DNA of 64,000 bases. Source: Hyphomicrobiaceae bacterium. Its GTDB lineage: Bacteria; Pseudomonadota; Alphaproteobacteria; Rhizobiales; Hyphomicrobiaceae. Position 1 is the stretch's first letter; each line of letters begins with the position of its first letter. A program made the translations under genes and the position numbers. The notes under the pieces were generated by a model. It was not told the DNA's origin. It searched no databases and saw nothing but the letters and a program-made list of their open reading frames with translations. The DNA is taken from the NCBI GenBank assembly GCA_041397645.1, contig JAWKWE010000005.1, forward strand, positions 186,001-250,000, read 5' to 3'. This document shows, in pieces, positions 1-8,189 of the stretch.

Positions 1-643
1 GCACGGTCACCGCATCATCGCCTGAGGTCAGCGCGGCAAAGAGCAGGTCGAAGTTGGCGCCCTGGCCATAGGTGAGCTCAGCGAACGTTACGCTGGGAGA
101 CGAGCTCGAGTAATCGATCGTCTTTGGCGTGCCGTAGGAAACGCCCGTCGAGGTCAACATCTCAACGGAGTAGATGTCGCCGCTTGCAAACGGCTTGTCG
201 GCATAGAGCTGGTCGCCGGTGAGTTGAAGGTAGCCAACGATCAAACCGCCGTCGAGCACGGGAATGGTGATCACGCTACCAGGCGTCGTTTCGAAAGCAT
301 TCGCGATATCGAACGTATCGAAAGTCACGCCAAGCGCAGCAATGTCGCTGGCAGTGCCAATCGAGTGCTGCAGGAACTGAGTGACGTCCGCAGCCGCTTG
401 CGTCTGGCGCGCAGCCTGTGTGCCGCTGTCGCCGCCACCGATTTCGATGGTCTGAACGACGCCGACAATGTTGACGTATTCCAGGGACTCGACCGTGCCG
501 GTCAAGACGCCCGTCGTCGGGTTGTAGGAAAGTCCGGTACCGTTGATGCGAACGGTGTCGCCAATAACGCTACCTTCGACATTAAACTCGATCAACGTTG
601 CGGTGTTGGTCGTCGGTGTCGAAGCGTCAAATGCCCAAGCCAT
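1..643 (-). CDS. N-terminal part of a putative secreted RTX-like protein (cut by window edge)
   Basis: This frame opens with ATG at 643 behind a good ribosome binding site (GGGAG, 5 bases upstream) and runs 214 codons to the window edge without a stop. The protein starts MAWAFDASTPTTNTATLIEF and has no hydrophobic signal peptide. It is rich in Thr, Ser, Gly and Asp and poor in Lys and Cys. The last visible residues (SGDDAVTV) resemble the start of a glycine/aspartate-rich calcium-binding repeat. No signal peptide plus an acidic, Cys-free composition is typical of type I secretion substrates of alphaproteobacteria, so an exported RTX-like or adhesin-like protein is inferred. The function of the visible part is not recognised. 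The rest of the gene lies outside the window. Confidence 0.7.
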   Translation of the reverse strand, partial: MAWAFDASTPTTNTATLIEFNVEGSVIGDTVRINGTGLSYNPTTGVLTGTVESLEYVNIVGVVQTIEIGGGDSGTQAARQTQAAADVTQFLQHSIGTASDIAALGVTFDTFDIANAFETTPGSVITIPVLDGGLIVGYLQLTGDQLYADKPFASGDIYSVEMLTSTGVSYGTPKTIDYSSSSPSVTFAELTYGQGANFDLLFAALTSGDDAVTV

Positions 644-929
644 AGTATCTCCCTCGAAGTCCGGTAATTGGGAGCGCGAATTGCGCAGTCCCTACGCAGC
701 CAAAGAAATCCGCTCCGAAAACGCCACTACGCCACCGAAGCCCACGATGCCAAACTAGAGACCATTTGTTCTTAAGCAGTAAACGGAATGCCCGTGTTTG
801 AAGATATTTCGTTTCCAGCTGTGCCGTGGTTGGGCAGATCTAAAACTGAACGCTTCAATTCGTATCTAATCTCTGCGTTGCGCGAGCCGCGAGCGGTTGC
901 GACGGGGGGCAAGAAACTTCAGAAATGTT
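644..929. other. Intergenic region, no gene seen
   Basis: I see no convincing gene here. The short open frames lack a ribosome binding site and look like chance. The region should hold the promoter of the leftward RTX-like gene, but no clear -35/-10 pair stands out. Confidence 0.5.
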
Positions 930-974
930 CCGAAAAACAAAGAATGCGACGCACGCACATGCGTGGTCGCATTC
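930..974 (-). terminator. Rho-independent terminator of the sigF-nrsF operon
   Basis: Arms GAATGCGAC-G-CACGC (942-956) and GCGTGGTCGCATTC (961-974) pair over 14 bp with one bulged base and an ACAT loop. Read on the minus strand, the hairpin is followed by TTTGTTTTTC. It lies 47 bases after the nrsF stop, as expected for the end of the leftward operon. Confidence 0.85.
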
Positions 975-1020
975 AAGATTTACCGAGTCTTAAGAGAAGG
1001 ACCGCCTACGAGCGAAGTCG

Positions 1021-1662
1021 CTACCACTTCAAAAAGCGTCGTCCGATCAGCGCGCCGATGGCCGCCACAACAGAGATGCCGATTGGGTACCAGATGCTCA
1101 CGAAAAGGGGGCTGTCGTCGGAGCAGTGGGTTGCGTACAGAGTTGCCCCTACGCCAGCAGCAAGCAGACCTCCGGCCAAGCCGGCAAGGGTTGGATTGGC
1201 CGGCGCCCCCTGGCGTAGCGCATAGAAAATGGCAATGAACGGCGCCATTGACAGAAGGGGGATAAAGCACATGCAGACCAGCCAATTCGATCCGCGGGCA
1301 TAAACCAGCCAATGGTCGGCAGGCAGCACATTCAACTCGACGATGACACCAATGGCCAATGCGGCGAGAGGGATGGCGAACGCCCAAGCCAATGTGCCGC
1401 CACCGGGCTCGGGACGTGCAAGTCGCAGCGTCAGAATGTAAGCGCAGGCCGCAATCGCGATTGTAAAGAAGAGCTTAAAATCAAAGCGCGGGGAATTTGC
1501 CAGCACCCATGCGAAGTCCGGTCTAGGTCCCATCGCGCCGGAAAAAATCAATGCACCCGCGAGTATGCCGAAGCAAAGCGCCAGCGTGATCGTTTGCCCA
1601 ATCGGCCGCTTCACACTCGCATTGTCGGCCACGACGGCCCGAATAAGCTCATCGGTCTTCAT
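1021..1662 (-). CDS. nrsF: NrsF-family (DUF1109) membrane anti-sigma factor
   Basis: This is a 213-residue polytopic membrane protein that matches the NrsF/DUF1109 family in length and pattern. It has a short cytoplasmic N-terminus (MKTDELIRAVVADNASV), then about six hydrophobic segments separated by short loops. NrsF proteins hold a SigF-type ECF sigma factor at the inner membrane and release it under oxidative or heavy-metal stress. In Caulobacter this depends on cysteines. Several Cys lie in or near the membrane segments here (for example in the LALCFGILAG and IAACAYIL stretches). The start codon overlaps the sigF stop by four bases (ATGA), so the two are translationally coupled. Family assignment rests on pattern and context. 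Confidence 0.85.
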   Translation of the reverse strand: MKTDELIRAVVADNASVKRPIGQTITLALCFGILAGALIFSGAMGPRPDFAWVLANSPRFDFKLFFTIAIAACAYILTLRLARPEPGGGTLAWAFAIPLAALAIGVIVELNVLPADHWLVYARGSNWLVCMCFIPLLSMAPFIAIFYALRQGAPANPTLAGLAGGLLAAGVGATLYATHCSDDSPLFVSIWYPIGISVVAAIGALIGRRFLKW

Positions 1663-2207
1663 GGGGTCTGCTTCTCTTGGTAAGCATCCGACAGCGATTT
1701 CAAACTGCGGTGCAGTTGCACCCGAACGGCGACCTCACTCATGCCGAGCCGTTCGGCAACATCGCGCGCGCTGTGTCCGTCAATGGCGATTGACTTGACG
1801 ATGTCGCGTGCCTTGCCGTTCAGTCCGTCCAGAACCCGGTTGGCGTCGTAGGCGTTTATGGCGTCCTCTTGGCCCGGTGCCTCCAGAACGTCGAGCAGAC
1901 CCTCGATCGGCACCTCCGTGCGTCGGCCGCGGCGGCGGATCTCATCGATCATCTTGTTGCGCGTGATGGCGACGATCCACGGCCCAATGGGCTTGGTCTG
2001 GTCCCAGGTATGCCGCTTCATGTGTATTGCCAAAATGACCTCTTGGACGACATCCTCGGCGTCCGAGCCTGCTATTTCCGTCGAGCCGAAGCCGCGCCGG
2101 ACCATGGCCCGAAGCGATCGGGACACATCGGTGAGAAAGCGCTGATAGGCGCCATTATCTCCCATCATGGCCGCCCGCATGAGTTGCGACCATTCACTGT
2201 CACGCAT
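1659..2207 (-). CDS. sigF: SigF-type ECF RNA polymerase sigma factor
   Basis: This is a 182-residue ECF sigma factor with region 2 around residues 25-90 (DAEDVVQEV near 49-57) and a region 4 helix-turn-helix around 135-172 (ARDVAERLGMSEVAVRVQLH). The open frame continues upstream of 2207, but I chose the ATG at 2207. The N-terminus RDSEWSQLMRAAMMGDNGAY matches the usual start of this group, and a SigF-type promoter lies at 2244-2269, inside the longer frame. Transcripts from it could not encode the longer form. The ribosome binding site is weak. The partner anti-sigma nrsF follows with a 4-base overlap. SigF in Caulobacter controls a small stress regulon including methionine-sulfoxide repair; no such target is visible here. 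Confidence 0.88.
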   Translation of the reverse strand: MRDSEWSQLMRAAMMGDNGAYQRFLTDVSRSLRAMVRRGFGSTEIAGSDAEDVVQEVILAIHMKRHTWDQTKPIGPWIVAITRNKMIDEIRRRGRRTEVPIEGLLDVLEAPGQEDAINAYDANRVLDGLNGKARDIVKSIAIDGHSARDVAERLGMSEVAVRVQLHRSLKSLSDAYQEKQTP

Positions 2208-2243
2208 GCGTTTGGTCAACCCGGTGTGCCTTTCGTTTTCATG

Positions 2244-2269
2244 TTCGTCCGGCGGGGCCTGTTTGTTAC
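2244..2269 (-). promoter_or_regulatory. Probable SigF-dependent autoregulatory promoter
   Basis: Read on the minus strand, GTAACA (TGTTAC at 2264-2269) is followed after exactly 16 bases by CGAA (TTCG at 2244-2247). This equals the published Caulobacter SigF pattern, GTAAC then 16 bases then CGAA. It sits 36 bases upstream of the chosen sigF ATG, so sigF probably activates itself. Confidence 0.75.
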
Positions 2270-2428
2270 GTGTGACAAATTGGTGAATCTCATCCAATGC
2301 GCAGAGCACACTCGAACGGGGTAGCGACGGCCTTGGGTACACTCTATTCCGCTTATCACGGCTGGACGTGGGCAATCCAGTAGGCCCGGCGGCCCACTGG
2401 TCAGGAGGGAGGTCGGATCGAGGTCTAA

Positions 2429-2950
2429 TCACGAAGAAGCTGTTACAACCCCAAGAATAGCTACGTAGGTCAGGCCGTGGAGGAGTTGGTCGAGACCGAG
2501 CGCCCACCAAAATGGCGTGTCGTGGGATGACCAGCCGCTGCGCTTTACCGTCTGATCCTTCAGCCAGTCCAGATGATAATGCACGATGAACTCACCCGCC
2601 AAAATGGCGCCAGCCAGTCCGAGACCGATGGAGGGAAAGAGCAAAAATACGGGCGCCGTCAGCAGCACGTGGGTCAGGCAATGAGTAAAGCCTCCCAGGG
2701 CGCCGTAGGTACCTTTGGTTTGCCGCTGATAGCTGGTTTGCAAAAGGAAATCGGCCACCGCGTGCTTGACGAGAAGGTAGGCCATGGCAGCGAGAATTAA
2801 GTGCGCTTGGCTCAACGTCTGTGTCCCGCTGTCATCGTTTTGGTTCCAAGGCGGCTCGATTGCACGCCAGCCTCCCATCGGCGGAGGCGAGAAGTACGCA
2901 AGGCCACCCCTGCCTGATGGGGAATGTCCTAGGTACCGCAACTTCAACAA
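2429..2950 (-). CDS. DUF3307 family membrane protein
   Basis: The C-terminal ~125 residues match the DUF3307 family: an N-terminal helix with HAVADFLLQ, several transmembrane segments, a conserved His-rich helix (FIVHYHLDWLKD) and a final WALGLDQLLHGLTYVAILG helix. The function is unknown; relatives are small polytopic inner-membrane proteins. The first ~45 residues of the longest frame look non-membrane and poorly conserved. The true start may be the ATG at 2878, or a TTG near 2817 shortly before SQAHLILAAMAYLL. It lies upstream of sigF in the same direction with a ~220-base gap that contains the SigF promoter, so it is probably a separate transcription unit. Confidence 0.75.
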   Translation of the reverse strand: MLKLRYLGHSPSGRGGLAYFSPPPMGGWRAIEPPWNQNDDSGTQTLSQAHLILAAMAYLLVKHAVADFLLQTSYQRQTKGTYGALGGFTHCLTHVLLTAPVFLLFPSIGLGLAGAILAGEFIVHYHLDWLKDQTVKRSGWSSHDTPFWWALGLDQLLHGLTYVAILGVVTASS

Positions 2951-2977
2951 AGATAGACCTGTTGGTACCGGCTAGGC

Positions 2978-2993
2978 TGTTCCCTAGGGAACA
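2978..2993. repeat. Perfect 16-bp palindrome, possible operator
   Basis: TGTTCCCTAGGGAACA is a perfect inverted repeat with no spacer. It lies 27 bases upstream of the longest start of the DUF3307 gene and beyond the 3' end of the large secreted protein gene. The symmetry suits a dimeric DNA-binding protein, but no known operator is recognised. Confidence 0.4.
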
Positions 2994-3025
2994 CCATGAG
3001 CCCACGCGACCCAAATGCCGCAGCG

Positions 3026-3051
3026 GCGGGCTGAGCTTTCGCCCAACCCGC
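3026..3051 (-). terminator. Hairpin downstream of the large secreted protein gene
   Basis: On the minus strand GCGGGTTGGGC pairs with GCTCAGCCCGC over 11 bp (two G-T wobbles) around a GAAA tetraloop. It lies 43 bases past the stop at 3094. There is no T-tract, so it may be a 3'-end stabiliser or a weak terminator. Confidence 0.45.
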
Positions 3052-3093
3052 GCCTCTTCGGACCGCTCGTCAGGTTGTGCCTCAGCACCCTGA

Positions 3094-6000
3094 TCAGCGC
3101 AACTGCATCTTGCGTCCGGCGCCGGGGACTTTGAACCCGCCCCCGCGATCTCCCCCTTTGCCGGGAAGCTTGAAGCCGGGAATCTTGATCTTCGGCGTGA
3201 TGATGATCTTTGGCAGGTTATCCAGCTTCGGCTTTGTCGTGCGACGCGGTGGATCCTTTTTCGAGGGCTTCTCCGGCTTCACCTTCTTTTCGGGCTTTGG
3301 CTGCCTGACCTTGATGCGCACGCACCGCTTGCCGACCCTGTGCATCCCGTCCGGACAAGCTTTGGCAGGAGGCGTCACCTTGGGCGGTTGTGTTTGAGGC
3401 TCGTCGTCACGGTCAGGCATGCACCCGCGCCGCGTGCGATGTTTACCGGGCGGGCATTCAACCTTGTCGGGGACGCAGATGCGGCCAACGCGATGTTTGC
3501 CTTCTGGACAATGCGGGCGTGGGGAACCTCCCGACGGCGTATCATCACGATTATCCTGTTCGCAACGATTGAGCTTCCTGTTCCAAGTGCTGCCCTTGGC
3601 GCATGTGGTATCGAGCGGCAGGCAGCGGCGTGCGACACGGCTGTATCGCGTACCCTCCGGGCACTCCCGGATCTCTTCGCACCGGTGCTTGCGCCAATCG
3701 TACCTCTCGCCGTCTTTGCACGGTGGCCTTACGGGCAGACAGGTGTGCGTGGTGGCGTTCCAACGGGTTGCCGGCGGGCACGTCTGTCCTACGGGGATAC
3801 AGCGATCCGTGCGCGACGAGGTGACCGTGCCGAACGGACAGCATGATCCGTCGTCTCGGCGACGCTCGCGGTCGGGGCAGACGGGATCGCGCGTCACGCA
3901 ACGGTCGCGCTTGCTGTCATATGTCGTCCCACGCGGGCAGCATGTACCGTCGTCACGTCGGCGCGCGGGATCGAAGCAATGCGGGCTCACAGGCACGCAG
4001 CGATCAAGGTCGTCATTCCAACGGCGACCCTTCGCACAGGGACAGGTGCTCCCCACCCGCAAAATGCGACCGTCCGGGCAACGCGGAATTGGAGGAGGGA
4101 TCAAGGTCTGGGGCGGCTCACGCGATTCCTGCTTCTTGGGCGAGATCGCGGGAACATGCACCCACACGCAGCTCGGATTACCGTCGCCCGCGCCAAACCC
4201 CGGTGGCAGCGGCCCCGGCGGCAACAGCATAGGATCAAGCGCGCCAAAGCAGTTTTCCGCCCAATAGCCGCCCGGAGCCGGCATCGTGACTTCGACCCAG
4301 TGGATGTGGGTCTCTCCGGGCATTAGAGAAAGATGCGTCTTGCACGTGAAGGGGAGCTGGTTGGTGTCTCCGGCATCGCACGCGATGGGAGGATTGACGC
4401 TGGTTACGGGAGCGCCGGACACGGCACCTGAGACGAACATCGCATCGGCGAGCAGAACATCACCGTCGAACGGCATCATTCCCGCATTCGAGATGCTCAG
4501 ACCAAACTTGCACGGCTGGCCAGGCATGCAGATGCCTGGGCCGAACTTTTCAACCACGATACCCGCGCCACCTTCTGCGCATGCCATGAAATTTCCAGCG
4601 GGATGCTTGAGCGACGCGCAGTTGCGGATGCCGAAGTTTCCTTCGAGAACCAAGTCGTGCGTATCCACCCACACCACGATCTCGATGGAGTCTCCTGGAG
4701 CAAGCAAAGCCGCGGGAATAATGCAGGCGAATTCACCGTCAGGCGCACTCGCGCACATGATCTCGGGAATGGGAACCTCGAAATCGCCGATAGGAACGAG
4801 GGCGCCGGCGTCGGGACCAGCCAGGATGCGTGTGACGTCGGTGATCTTGAAATCTTCTTCCGCCGGTTCGTCTGAAATGTTGCGCACTTCGATCACGCAA
4901 CGGATCTTTGCGCCTGCAGGACCTTCCAGGCAGTGCTTTTCGATGATGATACCGGGGTCGTCTTCGGGAGGATCGATGCCGATCACTTCCTCTGTAACCA
5001 AGGGCGCCCCGCTTTCGCGCGTTTTATAATCGCATGGTGCGAGAATGGCGACGTCACCGATATGTCCATAAGCCTGCGCGTCCTCGTAGCGGCCGTCGTA
5101 ATCGACAAACCAGCTCTCATAGGGCGGCTCGTTTTCCGGGCGAACACGCGATTTGTACACGCCCTGGAGACCATGCACGATCCGCGCGCCACCCGTCGAC
5201 ACGCGCACGACGTCCTCGCCTTCGCGCAGGTGTTCGCCCGTGGTCCACATCGTCTGACGACATTGGCCGTAATCGATGTTGCCGTTCTTGTCGTAGCCGT
5301 ACCCGAGCGCAACGCCGCCTTGGGTGCTGCGATAGGCATCCGCAAGGCCTACGGCATATTCCTCGGGCGTTTCGGCCCAGCGGCCCGCGGCTTCATCCCA
5401 CTGATATCGCAGCACGCGCGCATTATTTGGCGCTGCAAACGCCGCGTAGTCGTAGCTGCCAGAAGGCATGCCGCGTTGGGCGAGATACATCATGCCCGCG
5501 CCATCGAACGTGATGTCGGAGATCTGCGTGCCAGCCGGAACGTCTGAAGGTTCCAGCTCGATGCGCGCATCGGTGCCGAAGTCGCCGTCATCATCAATGC
5601 TGACCGACCAGACAGCGGGACCTTCGGCCAGTGCGTAATAAAGTCGTGCGTTGCTGACCGCCACGCCGAAGACGCGGCGACGCTCGTCGGCAAAGCCCCA
5701 AGTCGCGGAATCCTCCGTGTCGAACGACGGACTTGCGATATCCATCCGGCGAGAGGCGTCATATGCGACAGCGTCGAGTCCCTGGCGTGTGCGCCCCTGC
5801 GTCCCGTGGTCGAAGACGCCGCGCGCGGTGCCGTCGAGCGCGAAGCGATGGATGAGGCCGGTTTCAAGGTCTGAAACAAAGAGCTGTTCCGACTTCGGGT
5901 CGTAGGCGATGTTGCCAAGACCTGGGCCGGCATTGTCGCTATCGTCAAATCGCACATTTGCAAAGAGGGTGACCGCCCCGCTGCGGCCATCGATCTTGTA

Positions 6001-6609
6001 GATGGAGGCCGGCGTTCCGCCCTTGCCAAATTGCCCCTCCATCCATTGCGCGCCCGGCGCACCGGTCAGTAACCGGTCGAAGTCGCCATCTTTGTTGGGG
6101 GCAGCAATCTGCAATCCGAATAACGACGTGGCTGCGACGTAGACATTGGGAGGCACATCGCCTTTGGGTGCATCCATGGTCACGCCAAACACCTGTCCGA
6201 TGTCGCGCGCATGGACGGCAAAGCGTTCCGGCGCGTTGGCGAGCTGCCCCCTCGGTGCGGTGCCAAGGGTTGAGAGATCGAAAATTGTGAGCGTCTTGCC
6301 GTTCGGATCGATGAAGGTACGGTCGAGAGGATGGACGTCCTCAGGCACGGGCTCCCGGGTCACGACGCCGCCGAACGCCGTCACGGCGGCATCGCCCCGT
6401 TTGATGATGGCGTCTTGCGCCGAGGCGGCGTTTCCGAATGCAAAAACAAGAGCGCAAACTGAAAGTAGCGTACGCAACACAACGGCCTTGATGATTGGCC
6501 TCACTATATGATCGCGCTCCATCTTGGTCCCGTTTGCGATTGTCCGGGGGCTCACACAACGTCGGTGCAGCGGCATGTTGTGCGTCAGCGTATCATCGAA
6601 CATCGTCAT
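3094..6609 (-). CDS. Large secreted protein: beta-propeller-like N-terminus, DUF11-like middle, tandem two-Cys modules and a basic tail
   Basis: The product is up to 1171 residues. The best start may be an internal ATG at 6522 (GGGA upstream), because MERDHIV is followed at once by a signal peptide (LLSVCALVFAFGNAASA, then QDA). Residues ~65-560 contain repeated strands of the kind NIAYDPKSEQLFVSDL, suggesting a beta-propeller. Residues ~580-830 resemble DUF11/CARDB-like surface domains (CVIEVRNISDEP, CKFGLSISNAG). Residues ~840-1080 hold about a dozen short modules, each with two cysteines around a Gly/Arg core (CPEGKHRVGRIC, CPDGMHRVGKRC). The last ~90 residues are rich in Lys, Pro and Arg. 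The gene stands alone, divergent from a sigma/anti-sigma/protease operon. A cell-surface or extracellular role is inferred; the specific function is unknown. Confidence 0.85.
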   Translation of the reverse strand: MTMFDDTLTHNMPLHRRCVSPRTIANGTKMERDHIVRPIIKAVVLRTLLSVCALVFAFGNAASAQDAIIKRGDAAVTAFGGVVTREPVPEDVHPLDRTFIDPNGKTLTIFDLSTLGTAPRGQLANAPERFAVHARDIGQVFGVTMDAPKGDVPPNVYVAATSLFGLQIAAPNKDGDFDRLLTGAPGAQWMEGQFGKGGTPASIYKIDGRSGAVTLFANVRFDDSDNAGPGLGNIAYDPKSEQLFVSDLETGLIHRFALDGTARGVFDHGTQGRTRQGLDAVAYDASRRMDIASPSFDTEDSATWGFADERRRVFGVAVSNARLYYALAEGPAVWSVSIDDDGDFGTDARIELEPSDVPAGTQISDITFDGAGMMYLAQRGMPSGSYDYAAFAAPNNARVLRYQWDEAAGRWAETPEEYAVGLADAYRSTQGGVALGYGYDKNGNIDYGQCRQTMWTTGEHLREGEDVVRVSTGGARIVHGLQGVYKSRVRPENEPPYESWFVDYDGRYEDAQAYGHIGDVAILAPCDYKTRESGAPLVTEEVIGIDPPEDDPGIIIEKHCLEGPAGAKIRCVIEVRNISDEPAEEDFKITDVTRILAGPDAGALVPIGDFEVPIPEIMCASAPDGEFACIIPAALLAPGDSIEIVVWVDTHDLVLEGNFGIRNCASLKHPAGNFMACAEGGAGIVVEKFGPGICMPGQPCKFGLSISNAGMMPFDGDVLLADAMFVSGAVSGAPVTSVNPPIACDAGDTNQLPFTCKTHLSLMPGETHIHWVEVTMPAPGGYWAENCFGALDPMLLPPGPLPPGFGAGDGNPSCVWVHVPAISPKKQESREPPQTLIPPPIPRCPDGRILRVGSTCPCAKGRRWNDDLDRCVPVSPHCFDPARRRDDGTCCPRGTTYDSKRDRCVTRDPVCPDRERRRDDGSCCPFGTVTSSRTDRCIPVGQTCPPATRWNATTHTCLPVRPPCKDGERYDWRKHRCEEIRECPEGTRYSRVARRCLPLDTTCAKGSTWNRKLNRCEQDNRDDTPSGGSPRPHCPEGKHRVGRICVPDKVECPPGKHRTRRGCMPDRDDEPQTQPPKVTPPAKACPDGMHRVGKRCVRIKVRQPKPEKKVKPEKPSKKDPPRRTTKPKLDNLPKIIITPKIKIPGFKLPGKGGDRGGGFKVPGAGRKMQLR

Positions 6610-6901
6610 TCTCCAATTGTCCTGAGCGGATTAGCAAACCGTGATCCGGGTCCGCGCACCCGGTTGGTCGCTGCTCCGCTTAGACAGGTTCAAAGAATAA
6701 TGGCGATGAGGCTGGCGGGGATACGTTTGCTGGGGCGATTTCTCTCCCCGCGCCCTGGCAAGCTTGGATCTTCTCTGGCAAATTCAGCGCAACAATCATG
6801 CGAGAGCCGATCGGTCCGTCCGTGCTACAAAATAAGTTAATACGGATTTGAACCTTTTGGCGGCAATCGCGACCAAAGCAGCAAGAGTGGCGGAAGAGCC
6901 C

Positions 6902-7477
6902 ATGACACTTGGCGAACACGGCTCCGATGATCGAGCCCTGATCCGGCAGATTGCAGTAGGCGACGCCAAGGCGCTCGAAAGGCTGTTCACTCGAAACCAG
7001 ACGCGCGTATTCCGCTATTTGATGCGGATCGTGCGCAACGAGGCGATTGCGGAGGAACTCTTGAACGAGGTTTTTCTCGGCGCATGGAATGGAGCCAGCC
7101 GCTATGAGGGCCGCTCCGAGCCGTCCACATGGCTGTTGTCCATAGCGCACAACAAGGCCGTCAGCGCCTTGCGCAAGAAGCGTGAGGTGTCGGGCTATGA
7201 CGAGGAAACCGCCGGGCAGATCCCCGATGAGGACGATACGCCCGAGGTTGTCTCCCAGAAACTCGACAAAGGCGCCGCGATAAAGTCGGCGATGAATGCG
7301 CTGTCGGCCGAACACCGGGAAATCCTCGACCTCGTCTACTATCAGGAACAGTCCATCGCAGAGGCTGCGGAAATTCTGCAGATACCAGAAGCGACGGTGA
7401 AGACTCGCATGTTCTACGCCCGCAAGAAGCTGGGAGAGATCCTGAAGGCCCGCGGCGTCGACAGAGGATGGCCATGA
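6902..7477 (+). CDS. ECF-type (RpoE-like) RNA polymerase sigma factor
   Basis: This is a 191-residue ECF sigma factor. Region 2 is near residues 20-90 (ALERLFTRNQTRVFRYLMRI, then EELLNEVFLGAW). Region 4 covers ~130-180, with an HTH in EAAEILQIPEATVKTRMFYA. I chose the ATG at 6902 because GGAAGAG lies just upstream; the longer frame begins with a TTG at 6848 and lacks a binding site. The gene is followed by an anti-sigma-like membrane protein with a 4-base overlap, then a secreted subtilase. It probably responds to an envelope signal, and it is divergent from the large Cys-rich secreted protein, a plausible target. A GAACC-like element near 6850 could be part of an autoregulated promoter, but the -10 is unclear. 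Confidence 0.88.
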   Translation: MTLGEHGSDDRALIRQIAVGDAKALERLFTRNQTRVFRYLMRIVRNEAIAEELLNEVFLGAWNGASRYEGRSEPSTWLLSIAHNKAVSALRKKREVSGYDEETAGQIPDEDDTPEVVSQKLDKGAAIKSAMNALSAEHREILDLVYYQEQSIAEAAEILQIPEATVKTRMFYARKKLGEILKARGVDRGWP

Positions 7478-8163
7478 ACATGAGCGAAGAAACCGAAATT
7501 CTGTCTAAGGCCGATGAGTTCGCTGCCCTTCTGCCGTGGTACGTCACGGGGAAGATCTCGGCCGCGGACCGCGCGAAGGTCGAAGCTTATCTTGCCGCTG
7601 ATCCGCAAGCGCGCGCGCAGCTCGCTGTGGCACGCGAAGAAGCCGACGTTATCTTCACAGCGGATTCCTCAATCGAGGTACCTCACGCAGCGCTCGACAA
7701 GTTGCTGGCGAGCGTTGCCGCCAGCCCGAGTGCGCGTCTCCGTAGTGCGGGCAGCTCCATCATGGAGCGGTTCGGATCGTTCCTCGCCAGTCTTGCGCCA
7801 CGGCAGCTTGCCTATTCGACATTGGCGGCCGCGCTATGCGTCGCTCTGATCGCAGGGGCCACCGGTATGCGTTTTGGATCGACACCGGCCGGTTATGAGG
7901 TCGCGACTGGCCCTTCAAGCGGCACGCAACAGACCGGCACTTTTGCGCTTGTCAGTTTCCAGCCTGCTGTACCGGCGGCGACGCTGTCTGCGTTCATGGC
8001 AGAAAACAAGTTTGCGATCGTGGACGGCCCGCGCGCAGGCGGAATGTATCGCTTGCGAATTTCCGACACCGTGTTGAGCAAGGACGAGTCCGAGGCGGCG
8101 CTTGGGAAATTGAAGGCGCGTAGCGATTTGTTTTCGTTCGCGTCGGCCGCGCCCGCCAAGTAA
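7474..8163 (+). CDS. Transmembrane anti-sigma factor, zinc-less type
   Basis: This is a 229-residue protein with a cytoplasmic N-terminal domain (residues ~5-95), one transmembrane helix (~112-132, LAYSTLAAALCVALIAGATG) and a periplasmic C-terminal domain of ~95 residues. The N-terminal half has the anti-sigma pattern LLPWYVTGKISAADRAKVEAYL, but the His-x3-Cys-x2-Cys zinc motif is absent (YLAADPQARAQL at that place). It would therefore belong to the zinc-less anti-sigma domains. The ATG at 7474 overlaps the sigma factor stop (ATGA) with AGAGG six bases upstream; an in-frame ATG at 7468 is the alternative. The periplasmic part resembles a small compact domain and may sense the signal. Confidence 0.82.
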   Translation: MNMSEETEILSKADEFAALLPWYVTGKISAADRAKVEAYLAADPQARAQLAVAREEADVIFTADSSIEVPHAALDKLLASVAASPSARLRSAGSSIMERFGSFLASLAPRQLAYSTLAAALCVALIAGATGMRFGSTPAGYEVATGPSSGTQQTGTFALVSFQPAVPAATLSAFMAENKFAIVDGPRAGGMYRLRISDTVLSKDESEAALGKLKARSDLFSFASAAPAK

Positions 8164-8189
8164 GTAGCCTGTTTTAGACGAGGCATGTC

